A DNA stretch of 64,000 nucleotides from JAEUIZ01 sp046155605. Its GTDB lineage: Bacteria; Planctomycetota; Phycisphaerae; Phycisphaerales; UBA1924. Made by a program: the position numbers and the translations under genes. The notes under the pieces are model-generated. The model saw only the letters and a list, made by a program, of their open reading frames with translations, was not told the origin of the DNA and did not search any database. Positions 27,490-36,162 of the stretch are shown piece after piece. The DNA lies in contig JBJXFQ010000055.1 of the NCBI GenBank assembly GCA_046155605.1, forward strand, positions 1 through 64,000, given 5' to 3'. Numbering within the stretch: position 1 is the stretch's first letter; the number at the start of each line of letters is the position of its first letter.

Positions 27490-29637
27490 CTAATCCTTCG
27501 GATCCCGCTGGAGCTTGATGAGCCCGGCCCCGAGGACGATGACGAGCACGCCCGCCGCGATCGACGAGATCACGAAGAAGAAGAAGAAATCGGCCTGCCC
27601 GCCGAACTTCCACGGAAGACTGATCTTGCCCTCGATGATGGGATCGACGAGCGCGGCGACCTTGCCCGCCATCAGGTTGGCGATGAACGATGACATAAAC
27701 CAGATGCCCATCAGCGTCGAGACGTGACGTGCCGGGGCGGTCTTGCTCACATAGCTGAGGCCCGTGGGCGAAAGGATGATCTCGCCCACCGTGTGCAGGA
27801 AGTAGCAGCCGCAGATGTAGATCATGCTGACCTTGGCGACGCCGAGGTTGAGGCGGCGAGCGGCCAAGAACATGACGACGTAGCCCAGGCCCACGAAGAT
27901 AAGCCCCAGGCCGATCTTGAAAGGCTGGCCAAAGCCCTTGCCGCGACGGGCGAGATTCGCCCAGACGATGCCGGCGATCGGCGCAAAGAGAATAATGAGG
28001 AGCGGATTGAGCGACTGGTATTGGGGCGTGGCGACCGTGCCCAGGCCCCAAGGAAGCGTTCGATCGGTGAGCTCGTCGGTAAAGGTCGTGAGCGACGAGC
28101 CCGCCTGCTCGAAGCTCATCCAGAAGACGGCATTGAAGAGCATATAGATGAAAATGGTGGCGACCGGACCGCGATCGCCCGGTAGTTGCTTGACGATGAA
28201 GTAGATCGAAAAAGCGATGCCGCCGATGATGAGCGCAACCGTGACAATGGGATTGCTCACCACGGCGTCGAGCTTCGCCAGCACGCCGAGGCTCGCCAGG
28301 AACGCGACGCCCGCGGCGATAGCGAGCCCGATGGGAATGAAGATAAAGACCTTGGACTTATGGGGCGAATCGGTCTCCCCGATGCCCGCGAGGTAGCGAG
28401 GCTTGAAGGCGAGGTAGGTGGCCAGCCCCGCGATCATGCCCAGCGCAGCGGCGCCGAAGCCCCAGTGCCAGCCGTAGGCCTCGGAGAGCCAGCCGCATCC
28501 CAGCGTGCCGAGGAAGGAGCCGAGATTGATGCCCATGTAGAAAATGCTGAAAGCCGACTCGCGGCGCGGGTCGCCCTTGGGGTAGAGCTGGCTGACCATC
28601 ACGGTGACGCTGGGCTTGAAGTGGCCCGTGCCGATCGTGATGATGACCAGCCCGAAGATGAACATGGACATCCCCATGTCGTTCATCGCCATCCCACCGA
28701 TGCCGGAGAAGCCCAGCGCGAGGTGGCCGATGGTGATAAGGATGGCCCCGACGATCATCGAGCGATGCGTGCCGATGAGCCTGTCGGCGATCAGCCCGCC
28801 GAGAATCGGCAGGAGGTACGCCATGCCCGTGTACCAGCCATACAGCGTGTTGGCGTCGGCCTTGAGCCAGGAGCGCCCGCTGTCGATGCGGTTGATGTCG
28901 AGGCTGGCCTCGAAGTACGGGTCGCCCGCGGTGCGGAGCGCGTCGGGCGCGATGTTGGTGGAAACGACGCTCGTCGAATCATTCACCTTGAAATAGACCT
29001 TGTAGTTCGGGCCGTCGGCGTTCCTCGCATCGGCCTCGATCTTCGCGAGGTCGTCGCCAGGCTTCGCGCTGGCCAACGCTTTGGCCACCCTTTCGTTGAG
29101 CTCTCTCTCTTGAAGCGGACGAAGGATTTTGAGCGTGAGCTTGACCTTCTCTCCGGTTGGATTGGTGATGCGATACCGGATGGGGTCGCCTACCGGGCGC
29201 GTGCCCGGCTGCGCGATAAAGCCCGCGGGCTCGAAGCCTTGACCAATGACTACGACACCGTCTTTGGCCGCGGCGTCCGGGGCCAGCCGCTCGACTTTGA
29301 GCGGGCCGGCCTCGCCGCTGACTGTCGCGGTGGACGCTGCCCCATTCCCGACGGCGACGCTGAGCGGGATGATCTGCGTCCACTTTCGAGCCGTCTCGCC
29401 GGCCTTCTCCCGTGCCTCGGTAAGAACCTCAGATTGCTCGACGCGCATCGTGTTGGTATAGGTGCCGGGGGTGAGCTGGTGCGGCGCGAGCGTGGCCGTG
29501 AGATAGAGCACGAGCAACGCCCGCATCCCGTAGTAGCTGAAACGCTCCCACATCTCAACGGCAAAGAGCAGGAACAAACCGGGCGGATGGCCCTTGGGCG
29601 CGGGCGACGAATCGGGCGAGGAGGTCATGCGGCTCAT
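27490..29637 (-). CDS. POT/PTR2 family proton-dependent oligopeptide transporter with large periplasmic insertion
   Basis: 715 residues from ATG 29637, preceded by CGGAG; a further in-frame ATG at 29757 lacks support. The PTR signature WERFSYYGMRALLVLYL occupies the first span. Later landmarks include LYGWYTGMAYLLPILGGLIADR, FSIFYMGINLGSF (the second PTR2 signature region) and a C-terminal set of hydrophobic spans. Family members import di/tripeptides or nitrate with protons. The oddity is an insertion of about 200 hydrophilic residues (about 52-260) between the first two spans, on the outer face, containing a small beta-rich segment (IRYRITNPTGEKVKLTLKIL) and a helical one. The gene converges on the TonB-like gene, with 20 bp between stops. 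Confidence 0.88.
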   Translation of the reverse strand: MSRMTSSPDSSPAPKGHPPGLFLLFAVEMWERFSYYGMRALLVLYLTATLAPHQLTPGTYTNTMRVEQSEVLTEAREKAGETARKWTQIIPLSVAVGNGAASTATVSGEAGPLKVERLAPDAAAKDGVVVIGQGFEPAGFIAQPGTRPVGDPIRYRITNPTGEKVKLTLKILRPLQERELNERVAKALASAKPGDDLAKIEADARNADGPNYKVYFKVNDSTSVVSTNIAPDALRTAGDPYFEASLDINRIDSGRSWLKADANTLYGWYTGMAYLLPILGGLIADRLIGTHRSMIVGAILITIGHLALGFSGIGGMAMNDMGMSMFIFGLVIITIGTGHFKPSVTVMVSQLYPKGDPRRESAFSIFYMGINLGSFLGTLGCGWLSEAYGWHWGFGAAALGMIAGLATYLAFKPRYLAGIGETDSPHKSKVFIFIPIGLAIAAGVAFLASLGVLAKLDAVVSNPIVTVALIIGGIAFSIYFIVKQLPGDRGPVATIFIYMLFNAVFWMSFEQAGSSLTTFTDELTDRTLPWGLGTVATPQYQSLNPLLIILFAPIAGIVWANLARRGKGFGQPFKIGLGLIFVGLGYVVMFLAARRLNLGVAKVSMIYICGCYFLHTVGEIILSPTGLSYVSKTAPARHVSTLMGIWFMSSFIANLMAGKVAALVDPIIEGKISLPWKFGGQADFFFFFVISSIAAGVLVIVLGAGLIKLQRDPKD

Positions 29638-30081
29638 GGTGGCTCCGAATGGTGTGGCGTGCTGCCAATGTGACAGAATACCGAGTTTGTTCGAGTCGTG
29701 CACGGGGAGACATGGCCACATGTGGCCCGCGCGGGCCAGTTTCCGCCTGAGGGCCACGCCCCCATCTGTGGAAAACCCCTGAGCTTTGCCCTCTGTGCGC
29801 GCACATTGGTGGACTCTCGGCTATATTGCCGATGACCGTCGATCTGATGAAGGCGGGCTCACGAAGCTCGCTCAGATTCGACGGCGAGGGTTGGAGCCCC
29901 TCCGCTGGAAGCATGGATCGGCGCGGAACCGATCCCTGGCGAAAGAGAGCGCCGGAGGCACGAGGAAAGAGCCGACGCCCGAAAGGGTTGAGGCGTTTGT
30001 ACCTGAATCCGGCGGCCCTGCCGTCGGTTTCGGGCGATCGTTGCCGCTTCCTGTTCTTTGCACCGCAAAGGGAGACCCGTG
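29638..30081. other. 444-bp divergent intergenic region with structured leader
   Basis: This region separates the minus-strand POT gene from the beta-helix gene. Near its left part are the palindromes at 29714-29738. On the + strand the leader of the beta-helix gene can fold: GAGGG...CCCTC near 29886-29901, and GGATCGG / CCGATCC at 29915-29935 around a 7-nt loop, followed by a purine-rich stretch. No known riboswitch class was recognised. A TATATT at 29822-29827 could be a -10 box, but no -35 box fits it. No convincing coding frame was seen. Confidence 0.5.
29714..29738. promoter_or_regulatory. Two overlapping perfect palindromes, possible operator
   Basis: GGCCACATGTGGCC (29714-29727, 14 bp) overlaps TGGCCCGCGCGGGCCA (29723-29738, 16 bp); both are perfect inverted repeats. 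They sit about 80 bp upstream of the POT start and about 340 bp upstream of the beta-helix start. Function is inferred only from symmetry and place. Confidence 0.45.
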
Positions 30082-31851
30082 ATGCGAAATCGAGTCGGCG
30101 TGGTGGCCTTGTTGTCCGGCGTCGCGACGGCGCTCGCCCAGCCCGTCCTCACCAACCAGGCGGACCCCTGCCGCTACATCCAGCCCTGGCCCATCGGGCT
30201 CTCGACGCAAGACGGCTGGACGCAGTTCCAACTCAGCCAGGACTCGCGCGTCGTCTACGTCAGCACCTCCACCGGCAACAACGCCAACTCCGGGCTCTCC
30301 GAATCCGCCCCCAAGCGCACGATCTTGGCCGGCTATGCGCTCCTCCGCGACGGCTTCCCCGATTGGCTCCTGCTCAAGAGTGGTGACACCTTCGACGAGG
30401 CCTTTCCCTCCTGGAGCAAGGGCGGACGGTCCGAGACCGAGCCCATGCGAATCGGATGCTACGGCTTGGGCGAGCGCCCGCTCATCCGTTCCGGCGACAG
30501 CAACGGCTTCTATGCCGCGGCCTATCCCAGCCCCAAGGCCCACCTTGCCATCACCGACCTCCACTTCTTCCCGCACACCTATGCCGGCGACGAGTCATAT
30601 CCGCCCGGCGGCATCGTCATCCTCAACTACTGGTCGGACGTGCTCATCGAGAACTGCCGAATCGAGAAATACTTCGTCAACGTCGCCGTCGAGGGCATCG
30701 CCAACCAGGGCATTCCTCAGAGAACTCGCATTCGCCGAAGCGTGATCGCGGACTCCTTCCGCGTGGGCACCGCAGAAGCCTCACAGGGCCTCTTTTTCGC
30801 CGCCAAGGACCTCCTTCTCGAAGAGAACGTCGTCGATCACAACGGGTGGCGGCAGGATGTCGTCGGTGCCGTTCCAACTATCTTCCGCCACAACCTCTAC
30901 ATCCATGACAGCAGCACCGGCACCGTCGTCACCCGCGGCAACATCGTCTCACGCGCCTCGCAGAATGGCATCTCGCAGCGCTGCAGCGGGCTTGTCGAGG
31001 GCAACCTGCTCCTCCAGAATCCCGTCCACATCCCCGCCGCGGGCGACGCCCTGACCATCCGTCTAAACGTCTGCCTCGACAGCCGTGATGCGGGGCTTGG
31101 CATCACCCTCAACGGCGGCGGTCAGGTCCACGTCTATGAGAACGTCATCGCGCACGGCGTCTACGGCGGGGGCAAGGGGCTGCACTTCGTCGGCACCTAC
31201 GACCGCCTCAGCGTGCGCAAGAACGTCGTCTATGACTGGGCACGCGATGCCTCTCCGCTTGCCATCGCCGCGCAGTATGAAGGCGCGGGAACCGGGCTCG
31301 TCGATTTCGTCGCCAACGAACTCCAGCAGGTCCGCGCCGGCTATCTCATCTCTGACTACCCCCGGCCCGCCGGCTTCGTCCGATACCGCGATAACCGCTA
31401 CTTCACCATGAATCCCCCGCCCCATCAGATGGATATCAACATGACCTATCCCGCCTGGGTCACCCGATCGGGCGAGCAGGGCTCAACGTTCTCGAGGATC
31501 GCCTATCCGGACCCCGACCGCGACATCGCGACCTACGCCGCAACTATCGGCGTCGGATCGAGCGTCGAAGACTTCCTCGCGGCCGCCAAGAAGCAGTCCC
31601 GCGCCAACTGGCGCACCGACCTCACCGCCGCCGCCGTCAACGGCTACATCCGCGCCGGCTTCGGTCGCCCCATGACCGCTTGCTGCCCCGTCGATCTCGA
31701 CGGCGACGGCCGCCTCAACGCCAACGATGCCGTGGCCTTCGCCATGGCGTTTTCCGCCGGCGATCTGCGGGCCGACTTCGATGGCGACCTTGCGTTCACC
31801 GTGACCGACTTCGTCGCGTTCCAGATGGGTTATAGCCAGGGCTGCTATTAA
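30082..31851 (+). CDS. Secreted right-handed beta-helix protein with GC-type dockerin-like tail
   Basis: 589 residues from ATG 30082, which follows AAAGGGAG; it begins a signal peptide (MRNRVGVVALLSGVATALAQ). The central 400 residues are a right-handed parallel beta-helix, with short strands rich in N and G (ENCRIEKYFVNVAVEGI, EENVVDHNGWR, TVVTRGNIVSRASQNGI, IRLNVCLDSRDAGLGITLNG), the fold of pectate lyases, epimerases and some surface proteins. The catalytic type is not clear. Residues 534-589 hold two Ca-binding dockerin-like loops, DLDGDGRLNANDAVAF and DFDGD-x-AFTVTDFVAF, flanked by CC at the start and GC at the end. This is the tail seen in planctomycete 'GC-type dockerin' proteins. It is paralogous to the next gene over the beta-helix. 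Confidence 0.82.
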   Translation: MRNRVGVVALLSGVATALAQPVLTNQADPCRYIQPWPIGLSTQDGWTQFQLSQDSRVVYVSTSTGNNANSGLSESAPKRTILAGYALLRDGFPDWLLLKSGDTFDEAFPSWSKGGRSETEPMRIGCYGLGERPLIRSGDSNGFYAAAYPSPKAHLAITDLHFFPHTYAGDESYPPGGIVILNYWSDVLIENCRIEKYFVNVAVEGIANQGIPQRTRIRRSVIADSFRVGTAEASQGLFFAAKDLLLEENVVDHNGWRQDVVGAVPTIFRHNLYIHDSSTGTVVTRGNIVSRASQNGISQRCSGLVEGNLLLQNPVHIPAAGDALTIRLNVCLDSRDAGLGITLNGGGQVHVYENVIAHGVYGGGKGLHFVGTYDRLSVRKNVVYDWARDASPLAIAAQYEGAGTGLVDFVANELQQVRAGYLISDYPRPAGFVRYRDNRYFTMNPPPHQMDINMTYPAWVTRSGEQGSTFSRIAYPDPDRDIATYAATIGVGSSVEDFLAAAKKQSRANWRTDLTAAAVNGYIRAGFGRPMTACCPVDLDGDGRLNANDAVAFAMAFSAGDLRADFDGDLAFTVTDFVAFQMGYSQGCY

Positions 31852-31875
31852 GTAGCAGGCTGAGCCTAATTCGTT

Positions 31876-31900
31876 CGGTGCCGAGAACCTATCGGCACCG
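31876..31900 (+). terminator. Hairpin after beta-helix gene
   Basis: CGGTGCCGA pairs perfectly with TCGGCACCG over 9 bp around a 7-nt loop, 24 bp after the stop. No T-tract follows, so it may be a terminator or a 3' stabilising structure. Confidence 0.45.
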
Positions 31901-32051
31901 GATCCCTGCGCCGAGAAACCAACCCGGCGGCTCGTCGCATCGAGCCCTATCGCCCATGCCGCGCACGCCGTTCTTGCGGCCTGGGTCAGAGTTAGAGGGG
32001 GCGCGATGGCATCACCGTCCGAGTCGACCGGATAGCGTGCCGTAGAATTGG

Positions 32052-32072
32052 CGATTCCTCGATCTGGAATCG
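32052..32072 (+). promoter_or_regulatory. Hairpin just upstream of the start codon
   Basis: CGATTCC pairs with GGAATCG around a 7-nt loop, ending 11 bases before the ATG at 32084 and touching the likely ribosome site GAGG (32072-32075). It could modulate translation. TAGAAT at 32043-32048 could be a -10 hexamer; no clear -35 box is present. Confidence 0.35.
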
Positions 32073-32083
32073 AGGCTTAGCCC

Positions 32084-34810
32084 ATGCGAATCACCCCCCG
32101 TCGAACGTGCGTGTCTGTTGCCGCCCTGGTTCTTGCCTGCGGGAGCGCGCAGGCCCGGCCAGGGCCCAGCGCCCCCGCCGCGCCGACGGGCGTGGCTTCA
32201 CGCGTCGGGCCCGGCGGCGTCATCGTTCTCTCTTGGACCGACGCCGCCGAGAACGAGTCCGGTTATCGCATCGAACGCCAACCTGCCTTTCCAGGCGGGC
32301 CTTCAATGATCCTCCCCGCCAGCACCACCAAGTTCACGGACCGTGCCGGCCGCGGCAAGTTCTCCTATCGCGTCTTCGCCTTCAACGAGGCCGGTGATTC
32401 CGCTCCCTCCGACTACCTCAACGTCTCCTCCCTCGCTTCCTCCGTGCCGAAACTCAAGTCAGGGGGCAAGACGGCCGGCGGCCAAGACGCCACGAGCAAA
32501 GCCCCAGCCGCGGCGATCGCGACCGGCGGCTACTCGACCCCCGCCGCGCCCATGACCGAAGCATCGATGGGCGACGCGGGAACGCCGGAGATGGTCGCGC
32601 CGCGCATGCCCGCCGACTTCTCCCTCAACGCCGTCCTCAACTCCACGACCCTCAAGTGGACCGACACCGCCGACAACGAGATCGGCTTCGAAGTCATGCG
32701 AGAACTCCACGACGGCCGCAACTTCGGCTCCCCAGTCGTGCAGAACGTTGCTCCGAACGCTCAGACCTTTCTCGATCTCACTCCCCACGGCGTCTATCGC
32801 TATCGCATCCGCGCCATCAATAACGTCGGAACCTCGCGCTGGACGGGATGGCTCATCGCCGCGGTTCCCGATGGCCCTCAGCAGCCTCCGCCAACGCTCC
32901 CGCCCGAAGCCCCGAGCAACGTCCTCGTCACCGACATCGGCAACGGTAAGGCCATGGTCTCCTGGACGGACAACGCCAACAACGAGACGGGCTTCCGAAT
33001 CACACGCGATCCCGCCTTGAGCGCCGGCGAGATCAGCCTCCCCATGAACACCACCGCCTACGTCGATTCCTGCGGCAACGGCACGTTCACCTACTCCGTC
33101 CACGCCGTCAACGACATCGGACCCTCGGCCAGCGTCAACTCCGCGCCCACCAGCATCGCCAGCGGCGGCTCATCCGGAGGCTCCATCAACCCCTCCGGCG
33201 GAGGGACCACCGGCGGAGGCACTGGCGGAGGCACTGGCGGAGGCGGCACGGGCGGCGGTGGCACAGGCGGGGGTGGCACAGGCGGGGGCGGCACGGGCGG
33301 CGGCGGCACGGGCGGCGGTGGCACCACCACCACGGGCTGGACTCAGTTCACACCCAGCCCCGACTCACGTCTCATCTACGTCAGTGCGTCTGGTGCCGAT
33401 AGCAATAGCGGCCTTTCCGACCTCGCGCCAAAGCGCACTCTCACCGCCGCTTACGCGCTCCTCCGCGACGGGTACCCCGATTGGTTGCTCCTCAAGTGCG
33501 GCGACTTCTGGCTCGAGCCCCTCCCGGCTTGGGGCAAGGGCGGCCGCTCCACCACCGAACCCATGCGCATCGGCAGTTACGGCACCGGCCCGCGCCCACT
33601 CCTCAAGACCGGCGAGAGCGCCGCCTTCTATTCCTCCGCCCATCCCACGCCCAAGGCTCACCTCGCCATCACCGACATCCACATGATGCCACACACCTAC
33701 GACGGCGGCGAGGCCTATCCGCCCTCCGGTGTCACCATCCTCAACAACTGGTCCGACGTTCTCATTGAGAACTGCCGCATCGAGCGCTACTTCGTCAACG
33801 TCGCCATCCAGGGCATCCCCAACGAGGGCTGCCCCGACGGCATCCGCGTCCGCCGCAACATCATCACCGATGCCTTCCGCGTCGGACCCAACGAGCACGC
33901 CCAGGGCTTCTTCTTCGCGGCCAAGAACCTCCTCCTCGAGGAGAACGTGATCGATCACAACGGCTGGCGCGAGGACGTGCCAGGTGCCACCCCCACCATC
34001 TTCCGCCACAACATCTACATCCACGGCGCCAGTTCCGGCACCATCGTGACCCGCGGCAACATCGTCGCCCGCGCCGGTCAGAACGGCATCTCCGGACGCT
34101 GCGGCGGCCTCATCGAGGGCAACCTCCTACTCCAGAACGTCGCCAACATCCCCGCCGGCGGACCCAACCTCACCATCCGAGGCAACGTCATCCTCGACTC
34201 CCGCACCGAGGGCTTCGGGATCACGCTCAACGGCGGCACCAACGTCAAGGTCCACGACAACGTCATCGCCAAGGCCGAGACGCGCGGCTCCTATGGCCTG
34301 CACTTCGGTGCCGAGTACGACACCCTCGATGTCTACAACAACATCGTCTTCGACTGGACCACCAACGGCAGTTCCGAGGCCACCGCCCTCGTCTATAACG
34401 GCACCCAGGCGGGCACCATCCGAATCCGTGACAACACCCTCCAGATGGTCACCGGCGGCTACGTCGTCTCCGACTACCCCATGCCCGGCGGGTTCATCCA
34501 GTACGCCAACAACAAGTACTTCACCACCAACGCCGCACCCCACCAGATGGCCATCGGCGTCACCTTCCAGTCTTGGACGCAATCGTCGCAGGAAATCAAC
34601 CCGGCCTGGGGCCGCACCACATACCCCGACCCCGATCGCACCATCTCCACCTATATGAGCCGCATGTCCATGCCCTCCTCGCTCGACGCCTTTATGAACG
34701 AGGCTCGCAAGCAGTCGCGCGATTCCTGGCGACAGGACTTCACCGCCTCCGCTGTCATCGGGTACATCCGTGAGGGCTTCGGCCTTCCCGCACAGGTCGG
34801 CGGCGAATAA
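32084..34810 (+). CDS. Secreted fibronectin-III / right-handed beta-helix protein
   Basis: 908 residues with a signal peptide (MRITPRRTCVSVAALVLACGSAQA). Three fibronectin type III-like domains follow at about 30-110, 178-265 and 270-355. Each has the IxLSWTDxAxNExGYRIxR pattern (VLSWTDAAENESGYRI, LKWTDTADNEIGFEV, VSWTDNANNETGFRI). A Gly/Thr linker (about 360-418) leads to a beta-helix domain (about 420-908) that closely matches the preceding gene: GWTQF, YVSxS, PKRT, YALLRDG-PDWLLLK, GGRS-TEPMRIG, KAHLAITD, WSDVLIENCRIE, DHNGWR, TIFRHN-YIH. This paralogue lacks the dockerin-like tail. The FN3 domains suggest carbohydrate or matrix attachment. Genomic proximity to the glycosyltransferases suggests a substrate or processing role for the polysaccharide, unproven. 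Confidence 0.82.
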   Translation: MRITPRRTCVSVAALVLACGSAQARPGPSAPAAPTGVASRVGPGGVIVLSWTDAAENESGYRIERQPAFPGGPSMILPASTTKFTDRAGRGKFSYRVFAFNEAGDSAPSDYLNVSSLASSVPKLKSGGKTAGGQDATSKAPAAAIATGGYSTPAAPMTEASMGDAGTPEMVAPRMPADFSLNAVLNSTTLKWTDTADNEIGFEVMRELHDGRNFGSPVVQNVAPNAQTFLDLTPHGVYRYRIRAINNVGTSRWTGWLIAAVPDGPQQPPPTLPPEAPSNVLVTDIGNGKAMVSWTDNANNETGFRITRDPALSAGEISLPMNTTAYVDSCGNGTFTYSVHAVNDIGPSASVNSAPTSIASGGSSGGSINPSGGGTTGGGTGGGTGGGGTGGGGTGGGGTGGGGTGGGGTGGGGTTTTGWTQFTPSPDSRLIYVSASGADSNSGLSDLAPKRTLTAAYALLRDGYPDWLLLKCGDFWLEPLPAWGKGGRSTTEPMRIGSYGTGPRPLLKTGESAAFYSSAHPTPKAHLAITDIHMMPHTYDGGEAYPPSGVTILNNWSDVLIENCRIERYFVNVAIQGIPNEGCPDGIRVRRNIITDAFRVGPNEHAQGFFFAAKNLLLEENVIDHNGWREDVPGATPTIFRHNIYIHGASSGTIVTRGNIVARAGQNGISGRCGGLIEGNLLLQNVANIPAGGPNLTIRGNVILDSRTEGFGITLNGGTNVKVHDNVIAKAETRGSYGLHFGAEYDTLDVYNNIVFDWTTNGSSEATALVYNGTQAGTIRIRDNTLQMVTGGYVVSDYPMPGGFIQYANNKYFTTNAAPHQMAIGVTFQSWTQSSQEINPAWGRTTYPDPDRTISTYMSRMSMPSSLDAFMNEARKQSRDSWRQDFTASAVIGYIREGFGLPAQVGGE
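33212..33325 (+). repeat. In-frame Gly-Thr minisatellite
   Basis: Two 12-bp units (GGCGGAGGCACT, 33212-33235) are followed by six 15-bp units of the type GGCGGCGGTGGCACA (33236-33325), encoding GGGT and GGGGT. Synonymous differences between units are few, which implies recent expansion. The unit number is a likely site of length variation between strains. Confidence 0.9.
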
Positions 34811-34845
34811 CCTCTCCCGCCTCTCTGCCCGATACTCGATCGCCC

Positions 34846-34870
34846 GCGGGCCGTCATTGCGACGGCCCGC
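34846..34870 (+). terminator. Rho-independent terminator
   Basis: GCGGGCCGT (34846-34854) pairs perfectly with ACGGCCCGC (34862-34870) around a 7-nt loop and is followed by CTTGTCTTT. It lies 35 bp after the beta-helix gene and 21 bp before the first glycosyltransferase, so it marks the left border of the polysaccharide operon or acts as an attenuator for it. Confidence 0.75.
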
Positions 34871-34891
34871 CTTGTCTTTGCAAAGGCCCAG

Positions 34892-36130
34892 ATGATCCGC
34901 CTCGGCTACCTCGTTCCAGAGTTCCCAGGACAGACCCACGCCTTCTTCTGGCGCGAGATCGCCTGCCTCGAGGCCCGCGGATGCGAAGTCTCCCTCGTCA
35001 GCACGCGGCCGCCGCCGTGGCAGATCATCTGCCACTCCTGGAGCCGCGAGGCCAGCGCTCGCACGACCTATCTCGCGCCGATCCGCGCGCCGGGCCTGTG
35101 GCGGGGCGTCCTTTCTCTGCTCCGCGGCGGACCGATCAGACGATTGCAGTGCTTCTGGATGCTCGCTGCGGCCGAGGGGCTGTCAACGAAGGCTCGCCTC
35201 CGCGGCCTCGGCCTCGTCCTCGCCGGCGCGATCCTCGCCGATCTCGCGCGCCGCGGCCAGTGGACCCACATCCATGTCCACTCCGCCGGGGACGCCGCGC
35301 TCGTCGCGATGTTCGCCCACGCCCTCGGCGGCCCGCCCTACAGCCTCACCCTCCACGGCCACATCGATCACTACGGCCCGGCCCAGCGCGAAAAATGGAC
35401 CCGCGCCGCCTTCGGCATCGCCGTCACCAACGCGCTACGCGATCAACTCCTCGCCCGCGTCCCTTCCCTCGATCCCGCGCGCGTCGGCGTTGCGCCGATG
35501 GGAGTTGATACGGAAGCGTTCCGGCGCGCGACCCCGTATGCCGCGCCCGCCGCGGGTGAACCCTGGCGACTCGTCACCTGTGGCCGCCTGCACCCCGGCA
35601 AGGGCCATGACGACGCCATCACCGCCGTCGCCACGCTTCGCGACTCCGGCATCAGCGCCACACTCCACCTCCTCGGCGAAGGCCCCGACCGCCCTCGTCT
35701 CGAAACCCTCATCGCCCATCGCGACCTCACCGACCGCGTCCGACTCCTCGGTGCTGCTCCCGAGTCCGTCGTGCGCACCGAACTCGAAAGCGCCCACGCC
35801 TTCATCCTCGGCAGCCATGACGAGGCCATCGGCGTCGCCACCATGGAAGCCATGGCCATGGAACTTCCCGTCATCGTTACCCGCGTCGGAGGCGTCCCCG
35901 AACTCGTCCGCGACGGCATCGATGGCCTCCTCGTCCCGCCACGCGATCCTTCTGCCATCGCTGACGCCATCCGGCGCACCCTTGAGGCACCCGAAACCGC
36001 GCGAATGTTCGGTTGTGCGGGGTCCGCAAGGGTGCGGGATCTGTTCACCAGCCGCCGGAGCGCCGATGAACTGATATCGCGGCTTGGCACGCGCCAATCC
36101 GCCGCTCCGACCGACAATTCCGGCCGATAA
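34892..36130 (+). CDS. GT4 family glycosyltransferase
   Basis: 412 residues, GT-B fold. The N-terminus MIRLGYLVPEFPGQTHAFFWREI resembles the WcaL/colanic-acid type. The C-terminal nucleotide-sugar domain has GRLHPGKGHDDAI near residue 230 and HDEAIGVATMEAMAMELPVI near 308-328, the EX7E-type motif of GT4 retaining enzymes, followed by GGVPELVRDGIDGLLVPP. It should add a sugar from an NDP donor to a lipid-linked chain on the cytoplasmic face. It is the first gene after the terminator at 34846-34870. The donor sugar cannot be inferred. Confidence 0.88.
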   Translation: MIRLGYLVPEFPGQTHAFFWREIACLEARGCEVSLVSTRPPPWQIICHSWSREASARTTYLAPIRAPGLWRGVLSLLRGGPIRRLQCFWMLAAAEGLSTKARLRGLGLVLAGAILADLARRGQWTHIHVHSAGDAALVAMFAHALGGPPYSLTLHGHIDHYGPAQREKWTRAAFGIAVTNALRDQLLARVPSLDPARVGVAPMGVDTEAFRRATPYAAPAAGEPWRLVTCGRLHPGKGHDDAITAVATLRDSGISATLHLLGEGPDRPRLETLIAHRDLTDRVRLLGAAPESVVRTELESAHAFILGSHDEAIGVATMEAMAMELPVIVTRVGGVPELVRDGIDGLLVPPRDPSAIADAIRRTLEAPETARMFGCAGSARVRDLFTSRRSADELISRLGTRQSAAPTDNSGR

Positions 36131-36162
36131 CCTCTCCATCCAACTGTCGTTTGAGTCGCTCC

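Noticed and set aside
29880..30081. c-di-GMP (GEMM) riboswitch or RNase P RNA
   Set aside because: CGAAAG- and GAGGAAAG-like bits occur, but the conserved cores and pairing pattern of either class are absent.
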